A DNA stretch of 64,000 bases from Kuschelorhynchus macadamiae (GCA_030620095.1 JAUTXW010000561.1:248001-312000); one strand, 5' to 3'. Counted from the stretch's first letter, positions 1 through 16,959 are shown. Translations and numbers: made by a program. The notes: a model not told the origin generated them from the sequence alone.

Positions 1-510
1 CTAAGGGCTATTCGCAGTTATACAAGATGGAGTATTGAAACTGGAAATCACCAACAATTTTCTATAAAGTAACGCTTGGCAGAATCTACAGAATATCTAA
101 AAAGGCACAAGCGGCTGCGGCGATCATACACCAGAAGCTAACGGTACAATACAAGTTAATTAATACAAAGAACTGTAGTACTACTACTTATCGGTTTCAG
201 TTCTTTCAAATCAGGATTATTCTCATACCAATGTTTACTGATTGCGCTGCTTCTCATAATTAATCCATAATCGTCCTAATACAAAAAAAAATCAGAGAAA
301 CGTTTAATTCTTTTATTTATCATTCATGCAGATGACTTGAACCCGCAATAATAGCAAATTGAGAAAATTATCAAAAAGAAACCTAAAATAATGATCAGAC
401 AAATATAAAATTAATAGAATAATAGTAAAAAATACAGCTGACAAGAAGTAGAGGAAAGCATATTGGATATAGTCGAATTTGTGTTGTGCTGAACGTCTGT
501 TTATAATTTA
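1..510. other. AT-rich DNA, no feature recognised
   Basis: Both strands carry stops in all frames and no reading frame is worth reporting. I see no repeat or RNA motif here before the start of the inverted-repeat element at 511. Confidence 0.5.
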
Positions 511-1093
511 GATGGTGACCTGGAGACTTTATTATATGAATTTTCAAAAAAGTTTAAATGTAAGAACGTTTGGGTTTTATCGGAATCGGAAAAAACCAAA
601 CAGAAAGATGATCGTAAAGTTAATAAATGAACATCAATTTCGTTATTTTAAATAACACACGGTATAATATTGCCTCAGTACATGGGCCTCTTCTTATTGA
701 TTGTAAATACCAGGTTTGATAGCTTTATCTTTAAAAACAAGCGTGAAAATTAACATAAACCCTTCAATAAAAAGTAGCGTCTAAGAGAGAATTGGAGGAC
801 GCTCAACTACATAGTGGAATTAATGGAAATACATGGCCTTTTGTGGAAGTATCTTTAAAGATATAAGTATCAAACCTAATATATTTATAATCAGCAAAAG
901 GCATCCATTTGTCGATTATATATTATACGGGGTGTTCCATTTAAAATAGCTGATGCTCATAGGTTACCTTTCCGATCGTATTTTTTTTAATGAATTCTAA
1001 CAGTTCCGAAAAAACCCATTGTATTTAGAATTTTTTGTTGATTCATTTAATAAAGTCTCTAGGGTACCGTTTAAAATATAACCAGACGTCCTG
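511..1093. mobile_element. MITE-like derivative of the 16263-18539 Tc1-type family
   Basis: The segment 511-676 matches the left terminal repeat of the element at 16263-18539, sharing blocks such as GGTTTTATCGGAATC and a GATCG/AACATCA stretch. The segment 924-1093 matches the opposite terminal repeat in inverted orientation, starting near ACGGGGTGTTCCA and ending CCAGACGTCCTGTA. Only about 250 bp lies between the arms and it has no coding capacity, so this is best read as an internally deleted, non-autonomous copy. The outermost ~30 bp of the left arm appears lost, so no target duplication can be scored. Confidence 0.7.
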
Positions 1094-4427
<3,334 letters not shown>

Positions 4428-4920
4428 CTGGGTGTGTCAGAAAAACTTCCCATATTTTAAAAGTTAATAAAAAAACCTATTGTACGTAACTGAAATGTTT
4501 GCTTTTTTTACTATGTTTTGAAAATTATTCGGTGCAAATGATACCCAATATTCTCAATATACCTTGGTAAATGGTATTTTTAATGGTTGTATCACTAAGT
4601 GGGTCATGGGTATGGCTGTCATTTTTTGGCGCATAGCGACTGTTAAGTTATCTACCAGTCTTCAAAAACTTTAATCTTGAATGCCTGAAGAGAAAAAAAG
4701 CACAAGGCTCAGCAGGAGAATGTGGACTTAGAGCGAAGTGGATTCGAAATGCTTTCTGCGCCTGAATGATAAATTCGTTTATTTTGATATCTCAAGTCTA
4801 ATAATGATAACAAAAAACCACAATGTAAAAGCTACACAAATACCGCACTATGAATGTCCACACTCTTTTAACTTCCGAGGAAGTGCTGAGTAAACTGAGG
4901 GAGGTTTTTCTGCCGCATTC
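4428..4920. mobile_element. Short TIR element, probably non-autonomous mariner/Tc1 type
   Basis: The left end CTGGGTGTGTCAGAAAAAC and the reverse complement of the right end share a block of the form GYGKCAGAAAAACYTCCC. A TA dinucleotide lies immediately outside each end (4426-4427 and 4921-4922), as expected for TA-targeting elements. The interior of about 490 bp has no transposase I can recognise. The match is short, so the boundaries could be off by a few bases. Confidence 0.45.
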
Positions 4921-4922
4921 TA

Positions 4923-5860
4923 TATAAAATATTGTTTCACATTTTCTTGTTTAAGTTTTATATATGCCTTTCGTTTCTAAAATCACAGCCGGATCGAGTA
5001 TCGGGCCCGTTCTACTTACGCGCCCTGCAGAGTGCTACTTTTTGACAGGGATCTCACTAGTATAATTTAATAACACATTTACCATTCACGTGTTGTAATA
5101 AAGATGCATGTTTACTTAGCTTTATATTTGGTGAGCTAAACATTTTTACGAAATGCTTAATCTTTTTAAACAAATGTGGTTAAGAAAGAACACATGCTGC
5201 TCTTTAAGAACCATCTAGTATCAAAATTAAGGCGATTCCGTTAAAAGGCACCAACTCGTTCGCCCCTCGATAGAAAACAATTTTTATAGACTGAAATCGA
5301 TATGATTAAGCCATTAAGTCAATAGGTATGGTCGGCACCAAATTACACGGCTCAAAGATGTATAATTTAAAGTTGTGGCACGCCGTAAACACCCTATTAC
5401 GAGTCAACGAACTGAACCTATTCATAATTTTATATTTCATAATTCTGATCCCTAGCAGTTGTTATACAGGGCGTATAAATACAGGCATTTAAATAAAAAA
5501 TATTCCTTGTTTTGTACTAGGTGAGCCCGCAATACACAAGAATCAGTTAATGTAGTTTGAATGACAATTAAGTAATTTAAGTGTTTTTTCGGATAAGGCC
5601 ATGTCAAATTGGAATTACAACACGACGTTTCTCCTTCGATGGCATGAGGCATCTTCCGGGATCTTTACCTACTAGAACATTGAATGAGCTCTGAAAGGGT
5701 TCCAATTGGTTCTTATAATGGGTCTATGCACACCTAGCGGAGATCCAGTGGAATGCGAGTATTCCGCTATATGATTGTGACCCATTTGGTTCTCTTAATG
5801 CACCGTTCATGTTCCTTAAATCTACACACACATCTCCATAAGAACAAGGAAAGGAATTAT
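4923..5860. other. Unassigned DNA
   Basis: No coding region or repeat recognised. A locally GC-richer patch near 4985-5045 (CGGGCCCG, GCGCCCTGCAG) stands out from the AT-rich background, without homology I can name. Confidence 0.4.
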
Positions 5861-5868
5861 ATATACTA

Positions 5869-7116
5869 CATGATCGTATTAAAGGGGAGGGGTGCTAGGG
5901 GGGCCGCCACCCCCCAAAATGTATTTTAAATAACACAAATTAAAATTTAAATGTCCTTCCAAAATATACATAACCCATCTTCAGCCAGAAATAAAAAATA
6001 ATTATTACGTTTATATATTTCAGTAGAATAGATTGACAGTGACAGACAATTTAGACAGTCTGGCAATATCGGAGCCGATTTCCGAACGCCGGAAGGTCGG
6101 GCAAACCCGTTTAGTCCCGCCATATCGATCGAATTGGTTGGTCTATTTATCAATTCATAATGACGTATATAGCGTAGCCATTATGCGTGATTGCGTGTTT
6201 CTTTGTTTATGGCGGTCGGTCAGTATGCAAATTTTAGATAATATCGAACTTCTGGTAAGCAATTTGGGGATTCCTTTTGTGATATTTTGTGGCAATCCGT
6301 AATCATGAGTAAACGACCTGCGACGCTGTTTGATTTTAATTTCAAAAAATCAAGAAATTGTCCCGAGGAAAAACATATTCAAGTTTTGGAGATGCCATCT
6401 TGTAGTAGTATGAAGGACGACCAACACCTTGTGAAATTATCAACAGTTATTAGTAAACATTGTAAAAAACTACTAGTATTTAATGAAGCTCGTATAAGGG
6501 AAGAATTTCCAATGACTTAATATTTCACGGCTGAGCTCAAGCTATGGAGTATGTGGAAAATATAAGGAGTACTATTCAAGAACATAGAGAGGATATAGAA
6601 AATGGCTTTGCAAAAATAAAAACCGGATCAATATACCAGCAAGTTCCACGAATACATATTATAGAATTTCCGTTGCGATTCCCTACTTTGAAGATTGTTT
6701 GGATCAACTTAAATCACGATTTCTACATCACAGAAATCTCATTTCAACTCTCTGTTGCCTGCTTCCCGAAAGGTGCATGAACGTAAAATTCACTAAAGAA
6801 TTTCTAAAAAATGTCACCATTTATGAGACATTGTTCATGTTCATAAGGACATTCTAATGGATCCTGAAGATGTTCTAGATCGGTTTGCAAGGGAAAAATC
6901 CAGAAGATTAAACATTACTTTGTAGATAATAATAAATATTTGTATGATATTTCTTTCTCAGATCGTTAAAATTTTATAATGTATCTATAATGCGTCTGTT
7001 TTCGTATACCTGGTTATTAGAAAATCAAAGAATATCGAGTGTTAAAATATAGATTTATTTATATTTTTTTACTAAATCTTGGCCCCTCCTGAAACAAATT
7101 TGTAGATACGGCCATG
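5869..7116 (+). mobile_element. hAT transposon, internally deleted, with 8-bp TSD
   Basis: The element is flanked by a perfect 8-bp duplication ATATACTA (5861-5868 and 7117-7124), diagnostic of the hAT class. Its ends are imperfect inverted repeats: CATGATCGTAT on the left, and CATGGCCGTATCTAC when the right end is reverse-complemented. Just inside lie the G/C-rich subterminal blocks common in zinc-finger/TTF-type hAT elements (GGGGGGCCGCCACCCCCC on the left, GGCCCCTCCTG on the right). The interior holds only the N- and C-terminal parts of a transposase, so the copy is non-autonomous. Confidence 0.88.
6305..6800 (+). pseudogene. hAT transposase remnant (TTF/MYM-type, N- and C-terminal pieces)
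   Basis: Translation starts MSKRPATLFDFNFKK, the lysine-rich lead typical of TTF-zinc-finger hAT transposases, then runs 71 codons to a stop. After a break, a second piece (from 6544) reads into a different frame around 6656-6780. That frame gives YYRISVAIPYFEDCLDQL and then SRFLHHRNLISTLCCLL, resembling the C-terminal segment of hAT transposases before the dimerisation domain (YYR..IPY.D..I..L..RF..H). The catalytic core and RNase-H-like region are missing. Frameshifts and stops make it a pseudogene. Family assignment rests on these motif resemblances plus the 8-bp target duplication. Confidence 0.7.
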
Positions 7117-7124
7117 ATATACTA

Positions 7125-8357
7125 TGTAATGTAAAATATATACAATGTAATGTAAAATAATTTAGGAAAATGCAAGCATTCGCCAAACTTTTTAAGGGCG
7201 TTAAAGATTGTAAATATTTTGCATTAGTAAAGTAATTTCTCCTGGTGGTGCCATATAAAAACAGGAGTAACACAACCGATGATAAATAATCTTAATCAGA
7301 AATCGAAAGGTTCTACAGAGACCTTTTTTACACGTTTATTTTCAATATATTGTGTGTTTTATGTACCAATCGAGCATTCTCTTTCCTTTAAACAATTTCA
7401 TTTATGTTAACATTTTTGTTTTATTGGTTTAGGTGGTCCAGAAATATGAAGTTTTTTGGTTCATAAAGCCAAAAGTTAAAAGTATCTTCTACATATATGA
7501 ACCAGTATTACAGTATTATTAAAGAGATTGTTAAAACAATTTCCTCAAAAGGTTTTGTGAAGATATTCCTTACATTAGCTATACCAGGGATTCCAGTTTT
7601 GCTTATGAAAATTTCATTTTACATACTCTATGTATTTATGATAACAGATTTTACCGGTTGGTGGAAAATACCAAAATGCAATGCACTTTCCTTAATATAC
7701 TATTAATTGATAGGACTATATTTTTATGACGGTAGTGAGCGGTGAGAATGTAAAAAAGGCCCCGTCACTAGAACTAAAATCATTGCATTTGTGGAGACTT
7801 TCAAGTTGTTTTAAGATTTCATACTGAAAAGCCAAGCCCTCTGGGTCATCTGCAATTAGAAGATTTGTTAAACCGAAAAGTAGCTTCAGTTTCGAGAATA
7901 TTTAGTTATAAAACTATCGTATTAAATGAATTTTGATTATTAATAAAAACGTGAAAATATTTGTTATTACCTCTAGGAGATGTAAATATTTTTGATAAAC
8001 AATTAATTGGGTATTTAAAATTACATCAAATAGATAGTGGTTTTTTTTTAATTCAGAAAACTTTTTACCTTAAACTATTTTTTAATATTCTATACAGGGA
8101 CGAAGATATCGAAATAAATAGAATACTAGAGGACTTTTTTTTAAATATTAAAGTTTTCCTTCTGCTTGATAAAAGACTACAGAATAAACTCTCCAAAAAA
8201 GTATCAGTTATATTCCTATTGTCAATATACTTACTGTCAACTCCTTAGTCCCAGCTCCTTACTGAGGCATCTTACCAATTTTTAATAAATTTTACTATAA
8301 CTGCGCTGCACCTGATAATAGGTGAGGGGGCGTAGCTCCAAAAATACTTAGGCTGGC
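7125..8357. other. AT-rich DNA, no gene recognised
   Basis: Frames of 69-95 codons at 7497-7706 and 7961-8248 are rich in I, L, F and K as expected from AT-rich noncoding DNA and show no domain. No repeat was recognised. Confidence 0.4.
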
Positions 8358-8362
8358 CGCCG

Positions 8363-9125
8363 CACAGTGTGGTAAATCGGCCATGTAGTACGACATAATT
8401 ATTCAAGCATTGTTTTAACGTTTTTTAAATTTCATATAATACTTTTTTAGGATAGGTAACAAAATGTTTTGCAAAAAAAAATGTAAACAAGATGCGGGTT
8501 ACTAAAATGGGTTCAGTTTTTAATAAAAATGTAATGTTTTGTGTAACTTAAAAACACAATTGATGTCAAAATGCATGAATCATTGCTTTAAACTTATTAT
8601 TAACTAATAGCTATATGACGCATATAAAATTAAGATAGAATACAAGGTGTCTTGTCAAATATTGCTTTATTTAGGTTATGTAGAATTGTGAGTACAAAAT
8701 ATCATTGAGTTTCTATTCTATTCATTACATAAACAATAGAAGAACTTTTAGACTAAACAATATGTAACAGATAATGTTTTAGAAAAGCCCACTACGTATG
8801 CACCTGCACCCAAGCACTCCTTAATTTTTTTGATATTGGTAATAAAACATTCAAATAAAAATTAATTAGTTAGGTATACTTTTCGTGATAAATAAATGGT
8901 TTTTGATATTTGCCATATACAATGAAGTCGATATTTTTTAGATATTGCACTTAATATATTTTTATATTTATTTTTGTATTTATTTTATATTTTATATATT
9001 GCACTTTATAAATTTTATATTTTTATGAAATTATCTTTACAAAAATGCCAATTACTGGCACTGAACTGGTAGCTTAGGAGATATCTTCGTTTAAGATTTA
9101 TTTTTGTAAAGGTAGAAAAGTCGTT

Positions 9126-9159
<34 letters not shown>

Positions 9160-9233
9160 AAATTTATATATATATAATATATATATAAGAATTATATATA
9201 TATATATTATATATATATATTATATCGAATTTT

Positions 9234-9269
<36 letters not shown>

Positions 9270-10059
9270 GTGGCATTATAACTGTTAATTTAGTTTTAAC
9301 ACGATGTGGCATGTAAAACTTCTACCGAGGGATAAAATATCCATATTTTTAAAATGGGTTCGCCATCTTGAACTTTAAAAAGATGACAGCTGTAATACAA
9401 AATTCCGAAATTTTGTACCTTAGTCTTTGCAAAATGTTTACCGTTATTACACTCGGACGATTATTTGCAAAGTTCTGATCATATAAACATCGTGCAGTTT
9501 TTTTTGGTGCAGTCAGTAGTAATTAAGGAGCCATAGTTAAAGCTATATAAATCCCGAATGGGCATCTATGAGCAGCTAATTTTTTGGTTTTTGGTTAAAA
9601 GGGATCCATTTTCTTATTTTTTATATAAAAATTAAACTAAACTTCAACAAACTTTTTTTTGCATGCTCTACAAGTTAAAAAAAACTACCTAAATATAGTA
9701 ATACCTAAAAAGACCCAAATTTTCTGAGGTAAGGGCTTTAATATTTAAAAAGTTTTGATACCGTAGAAAACTTTAATTATAAACAGTAGTCACGTAAGAA
9801 ATTAGAAAAACATTTGCTATGTTTAGTATCATATTTTCTGTTTTGAAAATGATGTATAGAAACATGTTAATTTCAGATTTAAAATATTTACTAACTTTAA
9901 GGCTTCCCCTCCGAGAACTGTAATTATAATTTTGTTTCTCAATTGCATTTTTCTATTATTAACACTATCTTAAATATAGATTTTTAGAATATGTTAAGAA
10001 TATTGCAAAATTACATTTGGGACTTATGTCGTGATAGACGGCCGATTTAACTCACTGTG
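8363..10059. mobile_element. Transib-like non-autonomous element (CACAGTG ends, CGCCG TSD)
   Basis: The element begins CACAGTG (8363-8369) and ends CACTGTG (10053-10059). It is flanked by an identical 5-bp GC-rich duplication CGCCG (8358-8362 and 10060-10064). The TIRs match over about 36 bp with few differences (both contain TTAAATCGGCC or TAAATCGGCC followed by ACGACATAA). Transib elements have CACWRTG termini and 5-bp GC-rich target duplications, and CACAGTG is also the heptamer of vertebrate V(D)J signals. The 1.7-kb interior is AT-rich with a (TA)n patch. I see no transposase. Confidence 0.82.
9128..9269. repeat. Interrupted (TA)n cluster inside the Transib-like element
   Basis: Several TA arrays are separated by short spacers (TTTGAAATTTA, GAATTA, CGAATTTTAAA) that keep the block nearly self-complementary. 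Confidence 0.9.
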
Positions 10060-10319
10060 CGCCGCCGTCCTAGTGATTTTGGCAGTTTATTTATTTCTTC
10101 TGAATTGAGTGTGTAACATTCTTCTGTTTAAGTTACATATTCAATAACTTCACGATATTCTCATACAGACTCTCTGTTAATTTTAATAGCTCTTGAGTGC
10201 TCCTATCGGCCTTGTTTTTTATGGGTGTGTAGTCCGATAATTTGACGGCTGAGCCTGTGTAGACATTCTGTCTTTCAGCTAAATTCGATGGCAAAATAAT
10301 TCTTTTCTACCTCTCTTTT

Positions 10320-10800
10320 AAGAGAGAAGTATTCTAATCTTGAAAAAAAAACACTCGCAGGTTTTTACAGAGTTTAGCGCTTTAGGATCCCTAGATGCCG
10401 AAAAACATATTCCTTCAATTAGCTGCAAAAATAATAAAAAATCACTTACTTCAAATTTTGGTCAAAAATGTACGTGGATCAAATGGAAATATTTGTTACT
10501 AAAAGCTGTTTTTATCCAAATTTTGCACAAAAATCAAGTGTGATACAGGAATAATCTAGTAAAATTTTAGTACGAACCCAAATTGGCGGCCTGATAAAAT
10601 GTTTAAAAAAATCATTCTGAAAAACTATTTAATCAATTTATTAAAAATTTTGCGCATGAATTAATTATGATATAGACATAAACCGGTAAAATTTTAGTAC
10701 AAATTCAAGATCGCCGAACATAATGGAGACCAAAACTCGTAAACATAACTTCTTATTAAACGGTCTTTAAATTTTACACACAAATTATATGTGTTATAGA
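10320..10800 (+). repeat. Family B dispersed repeat, degraded copy
   Basis: It opens with the family's 5' signature: AATCTTGAAAAAAAAACACTC, then a block resembling GATCTTCGCGTTTTAGGG, then GATCCCTAGATGCCGAAAA. Divergent ~135-bp subrepeats follow, each with CAAATTTTG, ACTGGTAAAATTTT and TGGCGGCC-type blocks. The TGTCTGTCTG stretch usual in this family is missing. No protein is encoded. Confidence 0.7.
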
Positions 10801-10975
10801 TAGAAATTGGACCTTTTTCGCGATTGCTGGTTAAACCTGTCCTCCCCCCAGAGGGTGTACTTACAAAGAAAACAAGAACCGAGGATCTATTTATTACTTA
10901 TAATTTTTCATCGTCTCCTCGCTGCTACATTACCAAAGTTTAGATGTTTAGAAAAACTTCCCCCAGAAGCAATGT

Positions 10976-11308
10976 TTATATATATATATAGATGCCACTG
11001 ACATAATCTGATTCGTAGTGATCCGCAAAATGTGGAATCGAAGCTTTATCGGATCGCATCCAGTTGCACTTACAAATCGAAATTCTCCTTCTTTTTCCAA
11101 TGTCTACTTCTTCACCCGCCATTAGTCCAAATATTCGCAAATACCTCCTTAAATGATTGGCATTACAAATGGATATGGATCGACATGTAGAATAAAACGT
11201 TGGTGCAACTTTATAAACTTCTATTAAATATTTCATGGCAAATATATACCAAACGAATGTTACTATAATGCAAAATAATAAATGCATTTTCTCAAAGATA
11301 ACATTCAA
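10976..11308 (-). CDS. Hypothetical small protein, weak
   Basis: A 110-codon minus-strand frame whose first methionines are followed by a hydrophobic stretch (MHLLFCIIVTFVWYIFA) that could act as a signal peptide. After it come a cysteine-containing stretch and a basic patch (GKRRRISICKC). The distal half lies in a locally GC-richer patch, unlike the surroundings, which is the main reason for listing it. There is no family match, no partner gene and no splice evidence. It may be a chance frame or a decayed exon. Confidence 0.2.
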   Translation of the reverse strand: MNVIFEKMHLLFCIIVTFVWYIFAMKYLIEVYKVAPTFYSTCRSISICNANHLRRYLRIFGLMAGEEVDIGKRRRISICKCNWMRSDKASIPHFADHYESDYVSGIYIYI

Positions 11309-11484
11309 GGAGATGCTTTCTTGGACATACAGGGGACTTAGAAGTAGTTTTATTTTTTTGCTTTATATCTTTATAAATTAAAGAGTCGCAGTTTTTAGAG
11401 TCTTGTGTTTTTTTTACTATATAGCGGTTAGAAAAGCAGGTATAACTTTTTATATATAAAATTTTAGTTTCTTAGACAATATTT

Positions 11485-11700
11485 TTACTTCTTTAGTAAG
11501 AGGGAATTATTTTAAGCGTGAAAAAATCAACCTCCGAGAATTTTTCAGACCTTCGCGCCTCAGGGTCCCTAAATGCCAAAAAATTTTGCACAAAAATCAA
11601 GTGTCTTATAGCGATAAACTGGTAAAATTTTGGTGAGAATACAAAATCGAAAATTAACTTGCGATCACGTCGACACTGCAAGTAACACCATAAGTGCTCA
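11485..11700 (+). repeat. Family B dispersed repeat, short copy
   Basis: The 5' signature GCGTGAAAAAATCAACCTCC, then CTTCGCGCCTCAGGGTCCCT, is followed directly by TTTTGCACAAAAATCAAGTG. The TGTCTG stretch and first subrepeat present in other copies are deleted. Confidence 0.75.
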
Positions 11701-12109
11701 AATATAGCCGAATATTTTTTTGCTGGGGCTTGAGTACTTATTTTTGGAAATTTAAATACCTCCAGAAAGCAAGAACAAGTGACAAAGCGGAAAAATGTCG
11801 GACCAAAAATCTGAGCACGTATGGTATGTGGTACGAAAATTCCACGAATAAAACTAGATGGAAATTTTATTCAACGCAAAATGCAACTTTTATATAACAA
11901 TACAAATGTAAAATAGCAATGCAGCTATTTTGAACAATTATTGTAAACACATTTAGAGAAAATAATTTGACCTTTAGCGTTTGACTTTATGGAGGTTAAA
12001 GATTCTTCTGATGTTTGCGAAATTGGTTTTAGATTTGTTAGCAAATTTGAATGATGCTCATAAGATTTGAGAGGAAACACAATTTTTTTCAGAATTTTCG
12101 ATAATTCTT

Positions 12110-12300
12110 ATGCACTCATGTTATTATAACAGAAGCCATTGAGGTGAAACAAAATGGCGGCCTAATGAAAGTTTTAGTATTAGTATAAAAACTACATATC
12201 CTATTGAGTTAAAATTTTGTATAAAAATCAAATGTACAAGAGGAATGAAGTGGTTAAATTTTGTTAATCCTCTGACAAAAAAAAAAGCGGCCTAATTTAA
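12110..12300 (+). repeat. Family B subrepeat fragment
   Basis: Contains CAAAATGGCGGCCTAATGAA and the following subrepeat with AAATTTTGTATAAAAATCAAA, then a second degraded GCGGCCTAATT. Boundaries are approximate. Confidence 0.6.
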
Positions 12301-12319
12301 TAATAAAAAAACGGTAAAA

Positions 12320-12945
12320 TTCTATTTTCTAGAATAAAAAAAAAACATCTTTTTATGGAGAAAAATAATAATGTAATAAATGATTTTTTTTGTAGATTAT
12401 GTTAATTAAGTTAAAAAAAATATTAAAAGAAAATTAAATTTCAAAAATTGCACACTAAAGTATTGAAGCAGTGGTTTTATTTAGTAAGTATGGTAAGTGA
12501 ACGAATGTTTGTATGTGTAGATGTATGTTACCTACCGAATACCAATCGTAAATAAAAATTAACCAGGAAATTCTAAAAAACTATCGTGTTGGCTTTAAAC
12601 GGTATTGGCTTATCTCCTTCTTAGTCGGGCTATTTTAACTTTCAAATAGTAAAGAAAATAAACTCCTGTTGTTTGCAGGCAGCACGATTTTTTTAGTACT
12701 TTCGGTAATTTTTTTGCAAAAAAAAACATTTTTTTTACGGAGAAAAACAATAAATGTAATAAATGTTTATTTTTGTTGATTATGTAAATAAAGTTATAAC
12801 AAATATAAGATAGTAAAGTTAAATTGAACTAACAAACAAAATTTCAAGAATGGCATACTAGAGTATCAAAGCAGTAGTTTTATTTAAGTAGGTATGGCAA
12901 GTGAATGAATGTTTGTATGTACGTATGTGTGCATGTATGTTAGGT
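12320..12945 (+). repeat. Direct tandem duplication, ~383-bp period
   Basis: Two diverged copies share, in order, a TTTTT-GGAGAAAAA block, AATGTAATAAATG, GATTATGTwAAT, CACACTAAAGTAT or its variant, CAGTGGTTTTATTTA, and a GAATGTTTGTATGT tail. The first copy spans about 12320-12560 and the second about 12705-12945. A third, weaker relative follows the family B copy near 21740-21830. Confidence 0.7.
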
Positions 12946-13035
12946 CTAGAAAATTGTGACAAATATATAATGATTTCAATGTGAATAATAGTTAAATATG
13001 TGAATAAAACAAATGTATTTTCACATATTGTTATT

Positions 13036-13047
13036 GGCGCATGCGCA
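13036..13047. promoter_or_regulatory. NRF1/Ewg-like palindromic site
   Basis: GGCGCATGCGCA is a near-perfect match to the NRF-1 / Erect wing consensus YGCGCAYGCGCR and is conspicuous in a window so poor in CpG-rich motifs. No transcript start is evident beside it, so function is unproven. Confidence 0.35.
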
Positions 13048-13099
13048 AAATAACTCTACACGAGAACGGTGACTTTCGGCGAGACAAACACAACACAAA

Positions 13100-14404
<1,305 letters not shown>

Positions 14405-16260
14405 CGTTTATTTGGTAATGAAATAAATTTTAATAAAAATTGTAGAAGGATCCATAAAATGTATTCTACTTTTTGATCTATATATGTTTTGAAGCGCCCT
14501 TTAAAGCATTTAAGGAGATATTTGCAAATACCTGGACCAATGTCGGGTTAAAAAAATAGACATTACAAAAACAGCACAAATTTTAATTTCGTTTTTGTAA
14601 TAGTAACTATATTTCGTCTTATGCCAGCTTAAACTGCCTTGTTTTGTAGATAAAACCGAATTTATCCACTAACACTATGTTGGATTATATACCAACCGAT
14701 ATGCATTATACCATAGCTGAGAGGTCTACCGCATAGCAAGAGCTCGTTGATATGATCGATAATATCATTAATTTTGATGCTCGGGATAACAAATATAAAG
14801 AAAAGAACAAGATATTACTTTCAGAGATTAGAGCAAATGCAGTAACGTTTTGCTTTCTGATTACTGCTTGATATTAATAAAGAAGATCATGTAATAACAG
14901 TGTAGTTCTGGTCTAATTGAGCCTGATTAAGATTTAGAAAAGCTCACAAATCAATATTTTAATATAATTTTATTTTATCAATGCTGTTGCCTTAATATTC
15001 AGAAATCAGAATGGTACAAGTGGTAACTATATTTTTAGTTTAAAATGTATGTTATGAACTAAAATATTATATGTTCTGAAAGTTTCTATCCAACATAGTG
15101 CTTCAGGTATAAAAATAACATATTACAAACAACAACAAATGTATCACCCTGTACATGACATAATAATAGTAGACCATTAGCCGTCGATACTTTTCATATA
15201 TTATGATTGGGCGATGATCATGGGCGTTATAATGCCATAGTGCTGTGTAAATAAATTGCTGCATTTATGTCGTTAGATAAATATTCTTCTATTTATGGAC
15301 ATAGAAATGATAGAATTATTAATTTTGTAGCCAATTTATAACGCGAAGTAACTTACGAAACACATGTGGTTTTAAATGTAAATTAACTTTATTTTAATTT
15401 TTAAACATTTTCATATTCAGTTGTACTTTCTACAATAAACTTAAAAACTGTATAAGGAATTAAAATAGTTATTTAAAGAAAAATATCGATAGTTCTACCA
15501 TATTTCCTTCCTTAGTAGTCAATTTCTTATTGAGATTTAGTAGACATTCTATTCTAGTCATTTTGTCTAGAGCTTGCATGTTTATTCCTGGTTTGTTTGA
15601 ACGTCTGGACAAATGCCGATTTACAAGGAGTAATAGTTGTAATTCCATCCTCCATTAAATATTTTTTTAGTAAGAAAGAAAAAGTTATTTAAATAAAAAA
15701 ATTAAAATGATTCAACAGTGGAAATATAATATACTAGGAATTAGCTAACCTATATTAAAAAAAAAATAAGTGGAATAATAATAATAAGGTCGGCATTGGC
15801 AAAAGTTTAAATCGTTAAAGATTGTTAAAGAATGTTTCAATCATATTTTTTCGGAGTTCTTATCACATCATCAAAAATTAAATTGTATTAGGCATAAGCA
15901 AGTAAATAAAGTAAAAATATAAACTAATAGGCCAGAAAATTACTACAGAGTAACAGTCTGGTTTGACGAAAATCAATAGTATTTTGAAAGTTATAAACTG
16001 GCGACCTTAACATATCCATTAAATAATTTACAACATTTTTAAAAGCTATGTGTTATGAAGAGGCCTTACATTGATCTATGTGAAGGTAATTGTGAAACTT
16101 CTCCTGAAGGTGAATCATTTCACTTTCTGTACCACTATACCCCTCTTTTAATGACGAATTTGCTCCATAATAAAATGGTTTTCGGTATGAAAACGAGTAA
16201 AGACATATCTAAGAGGCGAGCCAATAACGAAATTCAATACGGTTTGTTGCATATGTAATG
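14405..16260. other. AT-rich DNA, no gene recognised
   Basis: The only frame above 60 codons is at 16055-16258 (67 residues), immediately left of the TIR element, with no recognisable domain. No structural RNA or transposon end was found. Confidence 0.4.
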
Positions 16261-16959
16261 TACAGGGTGTCTGGTTATAGGTACGGTACGGTACCCTATA
16301 TTGTATGAGATATCAAAAAACTTTAAATACAAAAGCTTTTTTATTTTATCGGAATCGTTAGAATTTATAAGAAAAACAAACAAAAGACGATCGGAAAGTT
16401 CCAAATGAGCATCAGCTTCGTTATTTTAAAAGGGACACCCGGTATATTTTGCATTATCTTTAAAGATCCTTTTTTTTATTTTAAAAATATATACTTTCCC
16501 TATATTTTGATTAGTAGTTTTTACAATATTTAATTATAAATTGGTAAATGCACTATACTCTGGAATTCATGCAATATGCGAATAGTGGGCTTTGATTTCA
16601 ATTGTTGTTTTTTACTATGGCCGCTAATGTCAAATTTCGTGCAAGAAGTTGATATAATTGTGTTTTCTGATGTGGAAAAAGTATTTGTAATGAATATGGA
16701 GTTATAATTATTATAATTAATTTAACTGAACTGTTACGTAATATTTAGCAGAGTCGTCAAATAATAGAGCTCCTTGTAAAATATTTTTTTTATGTACATA
16801 TAACATATAGATATAAATTTTGAAGAAACAAAAAAAACCTACAAGCTAATATTCATATTCATGCAACTTGCGAATAGTAGGATTCGATTTCAATTAAATT
16901 TTAATTATGAATGAGGGCTCATCATGTCGTGCAAGAAGAAATTGTAAGCAAAAGTTAAT

